Source: an uncultured Alphaproteobacteria bacterium (GTDB lineage Bacteria; Pseudomonadota; Alphaproteobacteria; Caulobacterales; Caulobacteraceae). Taken from it: a stretch of DNA of 64,000 nt. Location: the NCBI GenBank assembly GCA_903909375.1, contig CAIVVM010000051.1:87222-151221 (forward strand), given 5' to 3'. Positions 26,900-34,434 of the stretch are shown one piece after another. The stretch's first letter is position 1, and each line of letters opens with the position of its first letter. A program made the position numbers and the translations under genes. Under the pieces are notes generated by a model. It worked only from the letters and a program-made list of their open reading frames with translations, was not told the DNA's origin and did not search any database.

Positions 26900-28467
26900 C
26901 CCACGCTCACCGACTGGACTGTGTCGCAGACATCAGCCGCCTGCACGCACGGGAGCGACCGGATGCGGTGGCGCTCGACTTCAAGGATCGCCTGACCACC
27001 TATGCCGAGCTCGACGAGCGAGCCAGCCGGGTCGCCAATGGTCTGCTGGCTCTGAACCAGCATCCCGGCGCCCGGATCGGCTACCTGGGCAAGAACCTGG
27101 ATCGCTTCTGGGAAGTCGTGCTGGGGACCTTCAAGTCGCGCACGGCGATCGTGGGCCTCAACTGGCGGCTGGCGGCGCCCGAACTGGCCTTCGTGATCGG
27201 CGATGCAGATTGCGAGATCCTGTTTGTCGGGGCCGAGTTTTACGGCGTGATCGACCAGATCCTGACCGATCTGCCGCGGCTGAAGCAGGTCGTCGCCATG
27301 GATGGCGGCCACTCCGTATGGCCGGACTACGAAGCCTGGCGTGACGCCCAGTCTCCGGTCGATCCCATGCTGCCGTCAGTCGACGACGACGATATCCTCC
27401 AGGTCTACACGTCCGGCACCACGGGCCTGCCCAAGGGCGTCCGGCTGAACAATGCAAACTACCTGTCCCTCTTCCGCAACCACGCCACTGACGTGGAGCC
27501 CTATGGGGACCGCGACGTGATCCTGATCGCTATGCCCTTTTTCCATGTGGCCGGGATCAACATGGGCATGGGTACGCTGGCCAACGGCTCGTGCGGCGTG
27601 ATCCTGCCGGAGGTTGATCCAAAGGAAATCCTGCGCCTGATTCCGGCGAAGGGGATCACCCAGGCCACCCTGGTGCCCGCCGTGATCCTGGCGGTGACGC
27701 AGCAGCCCGAGGCGCGCGATACCGACTTCTCCACACTCAAGCGGATCACCTACGGCGGCTCACCGATTCCCGAGGCGGTGCTGCGCGACGCGACGACGCT
27801 GATGGGCTGTGGGTTCATGCAGGCCTACGGCCTGACCGAGACGACCGGTGGTCCCATCACCTATCTGCCACCAGCGGATCATGATCCGGCGCGCGGCAAG
27901 CTGCGCTCGTGCGGCCGCGCCGCGCCGGGCCGGGAGATCAAGGTGGTGGACGCAGAGGGGCGAACGCTCCCGCCGGGACAGGTCGGCGAGATCCTGATGC
28001 GAGCGCCCTGTGTGATGAAAGGCTACTGGAAGCGCGAAGAGGGCAATGCCGAGGCTTTCGACGCCGACGGCTTCTTCCGTTCGGGCGACGCGGGCTATTT
28101 CGATGACGAGGGGTACCTCTACATCCACGACCGGATGAAGGAGATGATCGTCTCCGGCGGCGAGAATATCTATCCAGCCGAGGTGGAGAATGCTCTCGCG
28201 GGCCATCCGGCAGTGCAGGATGTGGCGGTGATCGGCGTCCCCGACGATCGGTGGGGCGAGGCGGTCAAGGCGGTCGTCGCCCTGAAGGCGGGCGCGGTGG
28301 TCGAGCCGGCAGAACTTATCGCCTACGCGCGGGAACGGATCGCCGGATACAAGTTGCCCAAGTCCGTGGATTTCGTCGCCGCCATTCCACGCAATCCCAG
28401 CGGGAAGATCCTGCGCCGCGACCTTCGCCAGCCCTACTGGGAAGGCCGCGACCGGCAGGTCAACTAG
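26896..28467 (+). CDS. AMP-forming acyl-CoA synthetase
   Basis: A 523-residue ANL-superfamily ligase converting a carboxylic acid, ATP and CoA to acyl-CoA. Motifs: YTSGTTGLPKG (171-181), AYGLTETTGG, the hinge block GDAGYFDDEGYLYIHDR, VSGGENIYPAEVE, and the catalytic lysine K504 in NPSGKILRR. The GTG at 26896 overlaps the stop of the preceding gene by 4 bp; an in-frame start further upstream would overlap it by more than 80 bp. It closes the four-gene GST operon and probably activates an acid product for CoA-linked breakdown. Its 3' end overlaps the convergent gene by 8 bp. Confidence 0.92.
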   Translation: MTHAHRLDCVADISRLHARERPDAVALDFKDRLTTYAELDERASRVANGLLALNQHPGARIGYLGKNLDRFWEVVLGTFKSRTAIVGLNWRLAAPELAFVIGDADCEILFVGAEFYGVIDQILTDLPRLKQVVAMDGGHSVWPDYEAWRDAQSPVDPMLPSVDDDDILQVYTSGTTGLPKGVRLNNANYLSLFRNHATDVEPYGDRDVILIAMPFFHVAGINMGMGTLANGSCGVILPEVDPKEILRLIPAKGITQATLVPAVILAVTQQPEARDTDFSTLKRITYGGSPIPEAVLRDATTLMGCGFMQAYGLTETTGGPITYLPPADHDPARGKLRSCGRAAPGREIKVVDAEGRTLPPGQVGEILMRAPCVMKGYWKREEGNAEAFDADGFFRSGDAGYFDDEGYLYIHDRMKEMIVSGGENIYPAEVENALAGHPAVQDVAVIGVPDDRWGEAVKAVVALKAGAVVEPAELIAYARERIAGYKLPKSVDFVAAIPRNPSGKILRRDLRQPYWEGRDRQVN

Positions 28468-29491
28468 CGAACAACGCTTCGCACCCGGTCCCGGCCAGGG
28501 CCGCGTCGGCCTGGGCGCGGGCGGCCGCGTCGAGCGCGGCGTACTCCTGGCGCAGCCACATCAGGCACTTGGCCTGGTAGGGGAACGGCTGCTGGACCCA
28601 GGCCTTGCCGTCGATGGTGGTCTCCACCTGCTCGGCGCCGGTTTGTACGGCCCGCGCGTTGGCAAGAAGCAACGGCGCATAGACGCGACCGACTTCGCTC
28701 AGCAAGGCCGTTAGCGTGGCGGGCAGGGCGGTTGGGTCGAACCAGTCGGTGTCTACAGGCTCCACCCCCGTCAGGTCCTCCATGGCGCCGGTCCAGGCAA
28801 GCACTCGGGGCGCCCGTACAGCGGTGATCGCCATGGGCGTTGGGTCAAACAGCGCCAGCTGGGTCAATTGCCCGAAAACACCGAAGTCGCCGGCGCCGGG
28901 TCGTGCGCCCAGCAGGAAAGTGTGTTCGCGTAGATGGGCCTCCATGGCGTCGAGATAGCGCATGTAGCTGGCCTCGATCACGCCCCAGGTCGTCTCGTTG
29001 GAGCCGACGTAGCGTAGCCGCGGGATCTGGCGTCCTGCGATCGCCGTCCCGGCAGCCTTAAGCGCCGCATCGGGCATGCGCCCTTGGGTCCAGGCCGGAA
29101 GGATCGCCGACGCACGGGCAATATCGTCAGCATAATGCCAACGATAGTGGAACATGGCTTTCGTCAGCCACTCGTCGCCGTAGTCCTCCAGTATGGCGTC
29201 AATCAGGGCCAGTGCAGGATTCGCCGGTCGTACCGAACGGTCCGGGAACATGCCTTCCAATCTGCGGATGATCGGCGTGGAGTCGGTGACCGCCTGCAAT
29301 TGGCCGGCTGTGTCAGGAAAATAGAATGTGGGCAGAAGGCTGACCTTGGCCTGGGGCAGGCCCTTGAGGTCACGCGACCCGAGGATCAGTTTGTAGGGTA
29401 TGCGGCGATAGCGCAGCAGCGCCAACATCTTGCGAGTATAAGGCGACCCCGGCACGCCGCTGAGTGTGACCAATGACTCCGACGCGCTCAT
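28460..29491 (-). CDS. Extended GST-fold protein, family copy 4
   Basis: A 343-residue protein most like copy 1 (12427-13464): LSGVPGSPYTRKMLALLRYRR, KAMFHYRWHY, FLLGARPGAGDFGVFGQL and the C-terminal GTGCEALFAS. I chose the ATG at 29491, which has GGGGAAAC upstream, over an earlier in-frame start. It is convergent with the acyl-CoA ligase (8-bp overlap) and divergent from the TetR gene, so it may be the TetR target. Confidence 0.82.
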   Translation of the reverse strand: MSASESLVTLSGVPGSPYTRKMLALLRYRRIPYKLILGSRDLKGLPQAKVSLLPTFYFPDTAGQLQAVTDSTPIIRRLEGMFPDRSVRPANPALALIDAILEDYGDEWLTKAMFHYRWHYADDIARASAILPAWTQGRMPDAALKAAGTAIAGRQIPRLRYVGSNETTWGVIEASYMRYLDAMEAHLREHTFLLGARPGAGDFGVFGQLTQLALFDPTPMAITAVRAPRVLAWTGAMEDLTGVEPVDTDWFDPTALPATLTALLSEVGRVYAPLLLANARAVQTGAEQVETTIDGKAWVQQPFPYQAKCLMWLRQEYAALDAAARAQADAALAGTGCEALFAS

Positions 29492-29823
29492 TCCAAGTTT
29501 CCCCTTCCGACTCCAGGGCCCAGTATAAAACCGAAATCGAGGTTCACAAACACATATCAGCAGCCTGTGATATCCGGACTTCAAGGTCACACAGCGATCG
29601 CGACGGGGTGACCTGCGCGCCGAGGCCCGGGGCCAGGGCGGACGGTCCGGCTTTCACGCGCTCGGAAGTCGGTTGCGCAACGAATGTCTCTCCGCTGCCC
29701 GTCTCGCGGCAAACGCTGAGGCCCCGGCGTGCAAGCAAGGCGCGCGCCGGACAATGGTTGGACGATCGTTGGACACCGTCGATCCTGTCGGGCTATGGCT
29801 GGAACACGGAGGCTGCTTGCGGA
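29492..29823. promoter_or_regulatory. Divergent promoter region, GST-fold gene / TetR gene
   Basis: A 332-bp gap with both promoters. Two features stand out: an inverted repeat ATATCA-8 bp-TGATAT at 29554-29573, a size suited to a TetR dimer, and a direct repeat GTTGGAC at 29757-29763 and 29768-29774 (11-bp period). The first lies about 65 bp upstream of the minus-strand start. No further gene is seen. Confidence 0.45.
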
Positions 29824-30507
29824 ATGATGGATGGCGCCATGAGTCATGCGATGATCGAGGGTGAGGCGGAACCTGACAATCGCTGGACGCTCCCGGCCTA
29901 CCAGGAACGGAGCCGTCAGCAGCGCGACCGTCTGATGAAGGCGGGTGAGCGAGTGTTCGCGGAATCGGGCTTTTGGGAAGCGCACGTCGCCGGGATCGCC
30001 AAGCGGGCAGGTTGCTCCGTGGGCAGTTTCTATCGTCGTTTCCAGGACAAGGAGGCGTTCTTCTTCGCCCTGCAATCCGACATGGCAGCGCATGCCGAGG
30101 CGAATATCGTCAAGTTCTTCGCCGACCCGGCGTGCCAGACCGAACCCTTGATGGAGGTGTTTCGCCGGCTAATGCGAAACTCGGCCAGGACCATGAAAGG
30201 GATCGAAGGCTACTACCGCGCGCTTTTCGAGCTTAGCCTCCGGGGGCGCGACGTCTGGCCGCTGATGCGGCGGCTTGAGGCAATCGAGGCTGGGCAAGTG
30301 GTCGACCTTCTGAAGGCGCGTGGGATCGCCATGGATCCCCGCAAGCGAGACGCCGCCCATCTGGCTATTCGCATGATGCACGGCCAGATCATCTCCAACA
30401 TGCTCCACGGCCCCGGCCCGTACTCAATCGACGACCCACGCCTTCACGAAGAACTCGCGCTGATGCTCCTGCGCTACCTCGGACTGGAGGACATTCCGCT
30501 CGGGTAG
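29824..30507 (+). CDS. TetR-family transcriptional regulator
   Basis: A 227-residue repressor-type regulator. The N-terminal helix-turn-helix reads RLMKAGERVFAESGFWEAHVAGIAKRAGCSVGSFYRRFQDKEAFF, a standard TetR DNA-binding domain; the C-terminal helices form the ligand and dimer domain. The frame is open from 29473, but I place the start at the 29824 ATG because a CGGAGG lies upstream and the length suits the family. Several ATGs lie within 30 bp, so the exact start is unsure. It is divergent from long GST-fold copy 4 and is a reasonable regulator of the GST/ligase genes. Confidence 0.85.
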   Translation: MMDGAMSHAMIEGEAEPDNRWTLPAYQERSRQQRDRLMKAGERVFAESGFWEAHVAGIAKRAGCSVGSFYRRFQDKEAFFFALQSDMAAHAEANIVKFFADPACQTEPLMEVFRRLMRNSARTMKGIEGYYRALFELSLRGRDVWPLMRRLEAIEAGQVVDLLKARGIAMDPRKRDAAHLAIRMMHGQIISNMLHGPGPYSIDDPRLHEELALMLLRYLGLEDIPLG

Positions 30508-30534
30508 TGCGTCGGTGTGGGCTGTCGACCTCGC

Positions 30535-30843
30535 AGCCGCCACGAAGGATAATCTGGCGTCCTATGGCGTCTGGTCCCGGAACTCGGTCAAAAAGGCCCT
30601 TCATCGGCCGGGCGAGATTCGCGAAAACAACCGAGCTGGGAACTTGTACCCCGCCATCCTGCGTCGGGAGCGGAAGTAGGAGCAGTTCAAGTCTCCAGGA
30701 TCAGCCCGGAGGTTTCTCGCTACGCAAGCCCCGATCTACAACAGCCCCAAACCCCAGCCTCACTTGATCCGCGTAAGCCCCTGCGCAGTTGCGGGCTGAG
30801 GCGCATCGGTCGTGGGCAGCGGCGACCGCCGCGGCTTGATCGC
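30535..30843 (+). pseudogene. Decayed IS6-family transposase fragment
   Basis: This stretch aligns with the last roughly 310 bp of the intact IS6-type transposase gene at 40640-41359. Shared landmarks include ctggcgtc, catcggcc, gaaaacaaccg, aagcaag-like tracts, gatcagccc, ggtttctc, gccccgatctacaaca and gcgaccgccg in the same order. Point changes and small indels destroy the frame, and the 5' half is missing. It records an older insertion of a related element between the TetR and MFS genes. Confidence 0.85.
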
Positions 30844-30966
30844 GACGCGGAGCCGGGGGTTGTTGCTGTGGCTCGGACGACTTAGCTTGACGGTTCCCTC
30901 TGGAGAAACCGCCATGGACTGCGCCTGCGAGACCCAGCCCCGCCGCGCGTTCGGGGCCACGTACGA

Positions 30967-32226
30967 ATGACCAATTCCAGGACGGATGCGGCCCCGCCGC
31001 CGCTGACTGCCAGGGCGGAGTGGCGCCTCGGTTGGCGGACGCTACTGGCTGCCGGGATCGGCTCGGCGACCGGCCTGATCCTCTATTCCTACATCGTTAG
31101 CATGTTCCTCAAGCACCATGTCGCTGAGTTCGGCTGGAGCCGGGGGGATGCGGCGCTGGCCAGCATGGCGACGCTCGCGGCCGGACTGCTCGCGCCGTTC
31201 ATCGGTCGCCTGGCTGACCGCATCGGCATCCGGGTTGTGATCGGGGTCGGCGCGCTGGGGTTCGCGGGCGCCACGCTCGGGCTCTCCACGCAGTCGGGTG
31301 TGCTCTGGCACTATTACGGCTTGATCTTCCTGCTGGTGTTCTTCGGCTTGGGCACCACCAGCATCACCTGGGCGCGGGCGGTCAGCGGCGCCTTCGATCG
31401 CACCCGCGGGTTGGCCTTGAGCGTGGCCCTTTCAGGCGTGGTGATTTCGGCCGCCCTGATGCCCATGGCGCTCAACGCGATGATCGAGACCCAGGGCTGG
31501 CGGGCGGGCTGGCTGCTGGTGGGCGGCGTGGCGCTGGCCGGCGCCGCGCTCGCCCTGGTGCTGCTCCCCGCCGCGGTCGGCAGGCCCCGCAAGGACAACG
31601 CATCCCAGGCCCTCGAGCTGGCCAGCGCCCTGCGGACGCGCGCCTTCTGGTGCCTGGTGGTCGGCATGTTCCTGATCAACATCCCCTCCGGCGGACTGAT
31701 GAACCAGATGGCGGCGCTGGTCTCGGACAAGGGCTTCTCCGGCGCCCAGGTGGCCACCGTGATGTCGGCGTTTGCGGCCTCGGTGGCCATCGGTCGGCTG
31801 ATCGCTGGCGTGTGCCTGGATCGCTTTCCGCCGTCGATGGTGGCCTTCACCGCCATGGCGCTGCCGGCGGTCGGATGTTTGATGCTGCTGGGCGACGGAG
31901 CGATCCTCTGGGCTGTGATAGCTGGCATTGTTCTCGCCGGCATTAGCCAGGGCGCCGAGGGCGACATCGGCCCCTACATCGTCAGCCGCTATTTCGGCCT
32001 GCCCGGGTTTGGCGTGATAATGGGCTTCGTGAACGCCGGGGTCGCCGCGGGTACGGCTTGCGGCGGCATCCTGTTTGGCCAGACCCACGACCTTCGCGGC
32101 GACTATGACCTGGCGCTCTGGATCGGCGCTGGGTGCTTCCTGGCAGGGGCGACGCTGTTCCTGGGCATGGCGCTGGGCGGGCGTCGGCCGGTATCGATCC
32201 CGGCGACGGAAACGTCATTCAACTGA
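30967..32226 (+). CDS. MFS transporter (monocarboxylate/OFA-like)
   Basis: A 419-residue carrier with about 12 hydrophobic segments. The conserved MFS loop appears as GRLADRIGIRVVIG, and EFGWSRGDAALA after helix 1 is characteristic of the monocarboxylate/oxalate-formate-like MFS group. Probable substrates are organic acids. It lies 120 bp after the decayed transposase, without an obvious operon partner, although it may serve the acyl-CoA ligase cluster upstream. The ATG at 30967 has no strong ribosome site. Confidence 0.88.
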   Translation: MTNSRTDAAPPPLTARAEWRLGWRTLLAAGIGSATGLILYSYIVSMFLKHHVAEFGWSRGDAALASMATLAAGLLAPFIGRLADRIGIRVVIGVGALGFAGATLGLSTQSGVLWHYYGLIFLLVFFGLGTTSITWARAVSGAFDRTRGLALSVALSGVVISAALMPMALNAMIETQGWRAGWLLVGGVALAGAALALVLLPAAVGRPRKDNASQALELASALRTRAFWCLVVGMFLINIPSGGLMNQMAALVSDKGFSGAQVATVMSAFAASVAIGRLIAGVCLDRFPPSMVAFTAMALPAVGCLMLLGDGAILWAVIAGIVLAGISQGAEGDIGPYIVSRYFGLPGFGVIMGFVNAGVAAGTACGGILFGQTHDLRGDYDLALWIGAGCFLAGATLFLGMALGGRRPVSIPATETSFN

Positions 32227-32597
32227 AGTCTGGATGGTCTGTATCCCGCTCGCTGAGCTGTGCAGGTCAACGACCTGCAATGCGTCTATCGGGTGTGTTC
32301 ACTTCCTGAAATGCGACCTCGACTGATCCCGCTTCTGGTCCGCGCACATGGGGCCGAACGGATAAAACCAAAACCCCACTGTTTCGTGGCAGTTGTCGAT
32401 GCCGCGCTCGAAAGCGAGGTCATCAACATTCCGCAGTGACAGCGGGAAACGCACGTACACCACCACCATCTGGATCACCGCGGGCGAGGAGCCGAACTAT
32501 CCGAACGGGTTCTCGGGCTTGGGACGGCGAGCTGTCTGCGCCGTCTATCAGGCCTAGACGGTCGCGGTGCGTTTGAGCTGAAAAGACCCTTGAGAAG
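32227..32597. other. Intergenic region, possible gene remnant
   Basis: A 371-bp gap after the MFS gene. On the plus strand about 36 codons ending at a TAG near 32558 read like coding sequence (TTTIWITAGEEPNYPNG), but a stop lies just upstream and no start is present. It may be a fragment of a deleted gene; I cannot name it. No clear terminator is visible. Confidence 0.35.
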
Positions 32598-33440
32598 CTA
32601 CGCCGGACGCGCGGGCAGTGAGCGGAACGCTTCGAACGCCTCACGCGCTTCCCGAACTCGACGTCGGCTGATCGGGACAGTCTGGCCCGATTTCAGGCGG
32701 CAACGGACCTCGCTCCCGACGGTGTAGATTTCCGCCACGTGGGGCCAGGCTACCCAGTATGATCTATGGATTGCCATGCCGGGCGCCCCTTGCGTGGTCA
32801 ACTCGTGGACAGCGCGCCCGAAACCGCAGAACAACAGCTTGCTGCCAAGGGTCGTTTCAACTTGAACGTAGTGTTGTTCGGCGCGGACACTGATTATCTC
32901 ATCACCCAGTCGACGCGGAAGCCGCGCCAGGAAGCCACGCCGCCCTTCCGCCGGCGCCTCGCCTCCGATCGGTGCCGGTCGCGACCAGCGCACCGCAAGA
33001 TTCAGCAGCAGCCAGACCGGGACGATCACGCGGCCCGATTCCCAGGCCTCCGATGGCCAGTCTCGCAGGAAGGACCGCAGGTCCGGGTCGCTCCGCTGCG
33101 GCCTACCATCCAGGTCCAATGGCCCCAACCAGGCTTCCAGCGCCACGAAGGCCGGAGCCGAGATCAAAGCCGCCGCAGCGCCGATCAAGGTCAGCCACAG
33201 CCAATATGGGAGAAGCCGCGCGGCGGTCGACGCCATCAACCATCGGCTGCCAGCGAGACATATCGCCAGAGGCAGCATGACATTCAGTGCGGCGAGCGCG
33301 CTCCGCTCGAGGGTCGTCAGGCCGACAGTACGCGTGGGTTCGGATAAAACCAGCAGAACAGTAAGGGCCAGCCCTGCCGCTGGAAAGAACCAACGACTTC
33401 TGGGATCGAGAGCACCTTCGGTGACACGTCCGCCGGTCAA
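32598..33440 (-). CDS. Membrane-anchored LytTR-family transcription regulator
   Basis: A 280-residue protein with about four predicted transmembrane helices in the N-terminal 150 residues (starting FFPAAGLALTVLLVL) and a C-terminal LytTR DNA-binding domain (about 185-275: ISVRAEQHYVQVETTLGSKLLFCGFGRAVHEL, then IHRSYWVAW). It lacks a receiver domain, so it is probably a membrane-sensing one-component regulator. The only reasonable start is a TTG at 33440. Immediately upstream lie two 15-bp direct repeats with 20-bp periodicity, the arrangement bound by LytTR dimers. The divergent outer-membrane barrel gene is the natural target. Confidence 0.88.
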   Translation of the reverse strand: MTGGRVTEGALDPRSRWFFPAAGLALTVLLVLSEPTRTVGLTTLERSALAALNVMLPLAICLAGSRWLMASTAARLLPYWLWLTLIGAAAALISAPAFVALEAWLGPLDLDGRPQRSDPDLRSFLRDWPSEAWESGRVIVPVWLLLNLAVRWSRPAPIGGEAPAEGRRGFLARLPRRLGDEIISVRAEQHYVQVETTLGSKLLFCGFGRAVHELTTQGAPGMAIHRSYWVAWPHVAEIYTVGSEVRCRLKSGQTVPISRRRVREAREAFEAFRSLPARPA

Positions 33441-33446
33441 GTTACA

Positions 33447-33481
33447 CCGCTCGTGAATTTGGCTTGCCGCTCGTGAATTTG
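33447..33481. promoter_or_regulatory. LytTR-type operator: two direct repeats CCGCTCGTGAATTTG
   Basis: Identical 15-bp direct repeats at 33447-33461 and 33467-33481, 20 bp apart start to start (about two helical turns). LytTR proteins such as AgrA and AlgR bind pairs of short direct repeats on one DNA face. The site begins 6 bp from the LytTR start codon and lies 79 bp before the barrel gene, so it could autoregulate and control the neighbour. Confidence 0.7.
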
Positions 33482-33559
33482 AGCGGTGTCCACCCTCGAT
33501 CAGCTTGGAGAGCGAACGCTAGAAGCAGGCTCGTTTCCTCCCCAGTGAAAGTTCGTTTC

Positions 33560-34243
33560 ATGTTTGATTTGTTTCCGGTATCGCGTTTGGCTGGCATCGT
33601 CGCCGTCGGCGCCGTGACATTCTCTCCCCTAGCCGCCGTCGCCGCGGAAAGCGATGCATCTCGCGGGCCTTATGTCGAAATCTTCGGCGGCCTCTCAACA
33701 CTTGGCGATCAGAACTTTGACTTCACCCCAACGACAGGCGTCAAGGCTAATGGTCGGCTTGACGCGGGTCGTGGTTGGCTTGGCGGTGCTGCGCTTGGGT
33801 ACCAAGCGAACGAGAACATCCGGGTTGAGGCTGAAATTATCTACAGCCGCAATCAAGTGAAGGGCGCGACGGCAACGGGCCTTGCCGCGACCAATGGCGG
33901 GGACTACGCCTCACTGGCGATAATGGGCAGTGTACTGCTGGACGTCGCGACCTACGAGACCGATTTCGCGGTCTTCAAGCCCTACGTCGGGGTGGGTCTT
34001 GGCTTCATTGAAGAGGTGGACGCCGACCTGAAAGGCGGCGTCCGCTCCGAGTTCGATCAAGGCGGCAAGCTGGCCTATCAAATTCGAGGCGGCGTTCGGT
34101 GGCGCTACGAGAGCGGCGTGATCGCAGGTTTCGGGCTACGCTATCTGAAGGCCGATAACCCCTTGCTGAAGGGGCCTCGCGGGCGTGTCGACGCCGGCTA
34201 TGACCCGCTGTCGTTCAATGCGTCGGTCGGCTGGAGCTTCTAA
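33560..34243 (+). CDS. Outer-membrane beta-barrel protein (OmpA/Omp25-like)
   Basis: A 227-residue protein with a signal peptide (SRLAGIVAVGAVTFSPLAAVAAE) and a mature domain of about eight amphipathic strands: GPYVEIFGGLSTL, GWLGGAALGYQANENIRVEAEIIYS, FKPYVGVGLGFIEE, GVRWRYESGVIAGFGLRYLKA. It ends in F (NASVGWSF) as expected for BAM-assembled barrels. The frame is open further upstream, but that region holds the repeat operator, so I start at the 33560 ATG. It is divergent from the LytTR regulator, which probably controls it. Confidence 0.85.
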   Translation: MFDLFPVSRLAGIVAVGAVTFSPLAAVAAESDASRGPYVEIFGGLSTLGDQNFDFTPTTGVKANGRLDAGRGWLGGAALGYQANENIRVEAEIIYSRNQVKGATATGLAATNGGDYASLAIMGSVLLDVATYETDFAVFKPYVGVGLGFIEEVDADLKGGVRSEFDQGGKLAYQIRGGVRWRYESGVIAGFGLRYLKADNPLLKGPRGRVDAGYDPLSFNASVGWSF

Positions 34244-34434
34244 CCTCGCTCAGTCGGCGGCGTAAGCGTGCGGCCCGCCGCGCCTTGGGGCGCGGCGGTG
34301 CGCGAGCTCGGTCTTTCCGGGTGTCATCGACCAGTCGGGATGCTCGAAAACAACCGGGCCGCGACCCATCGGGCGTGGGAGGATCCGCGCAACCGTCACC
34401 CCCGTCGAAGGGTGATGCCAGACGCGGGGTTCCG

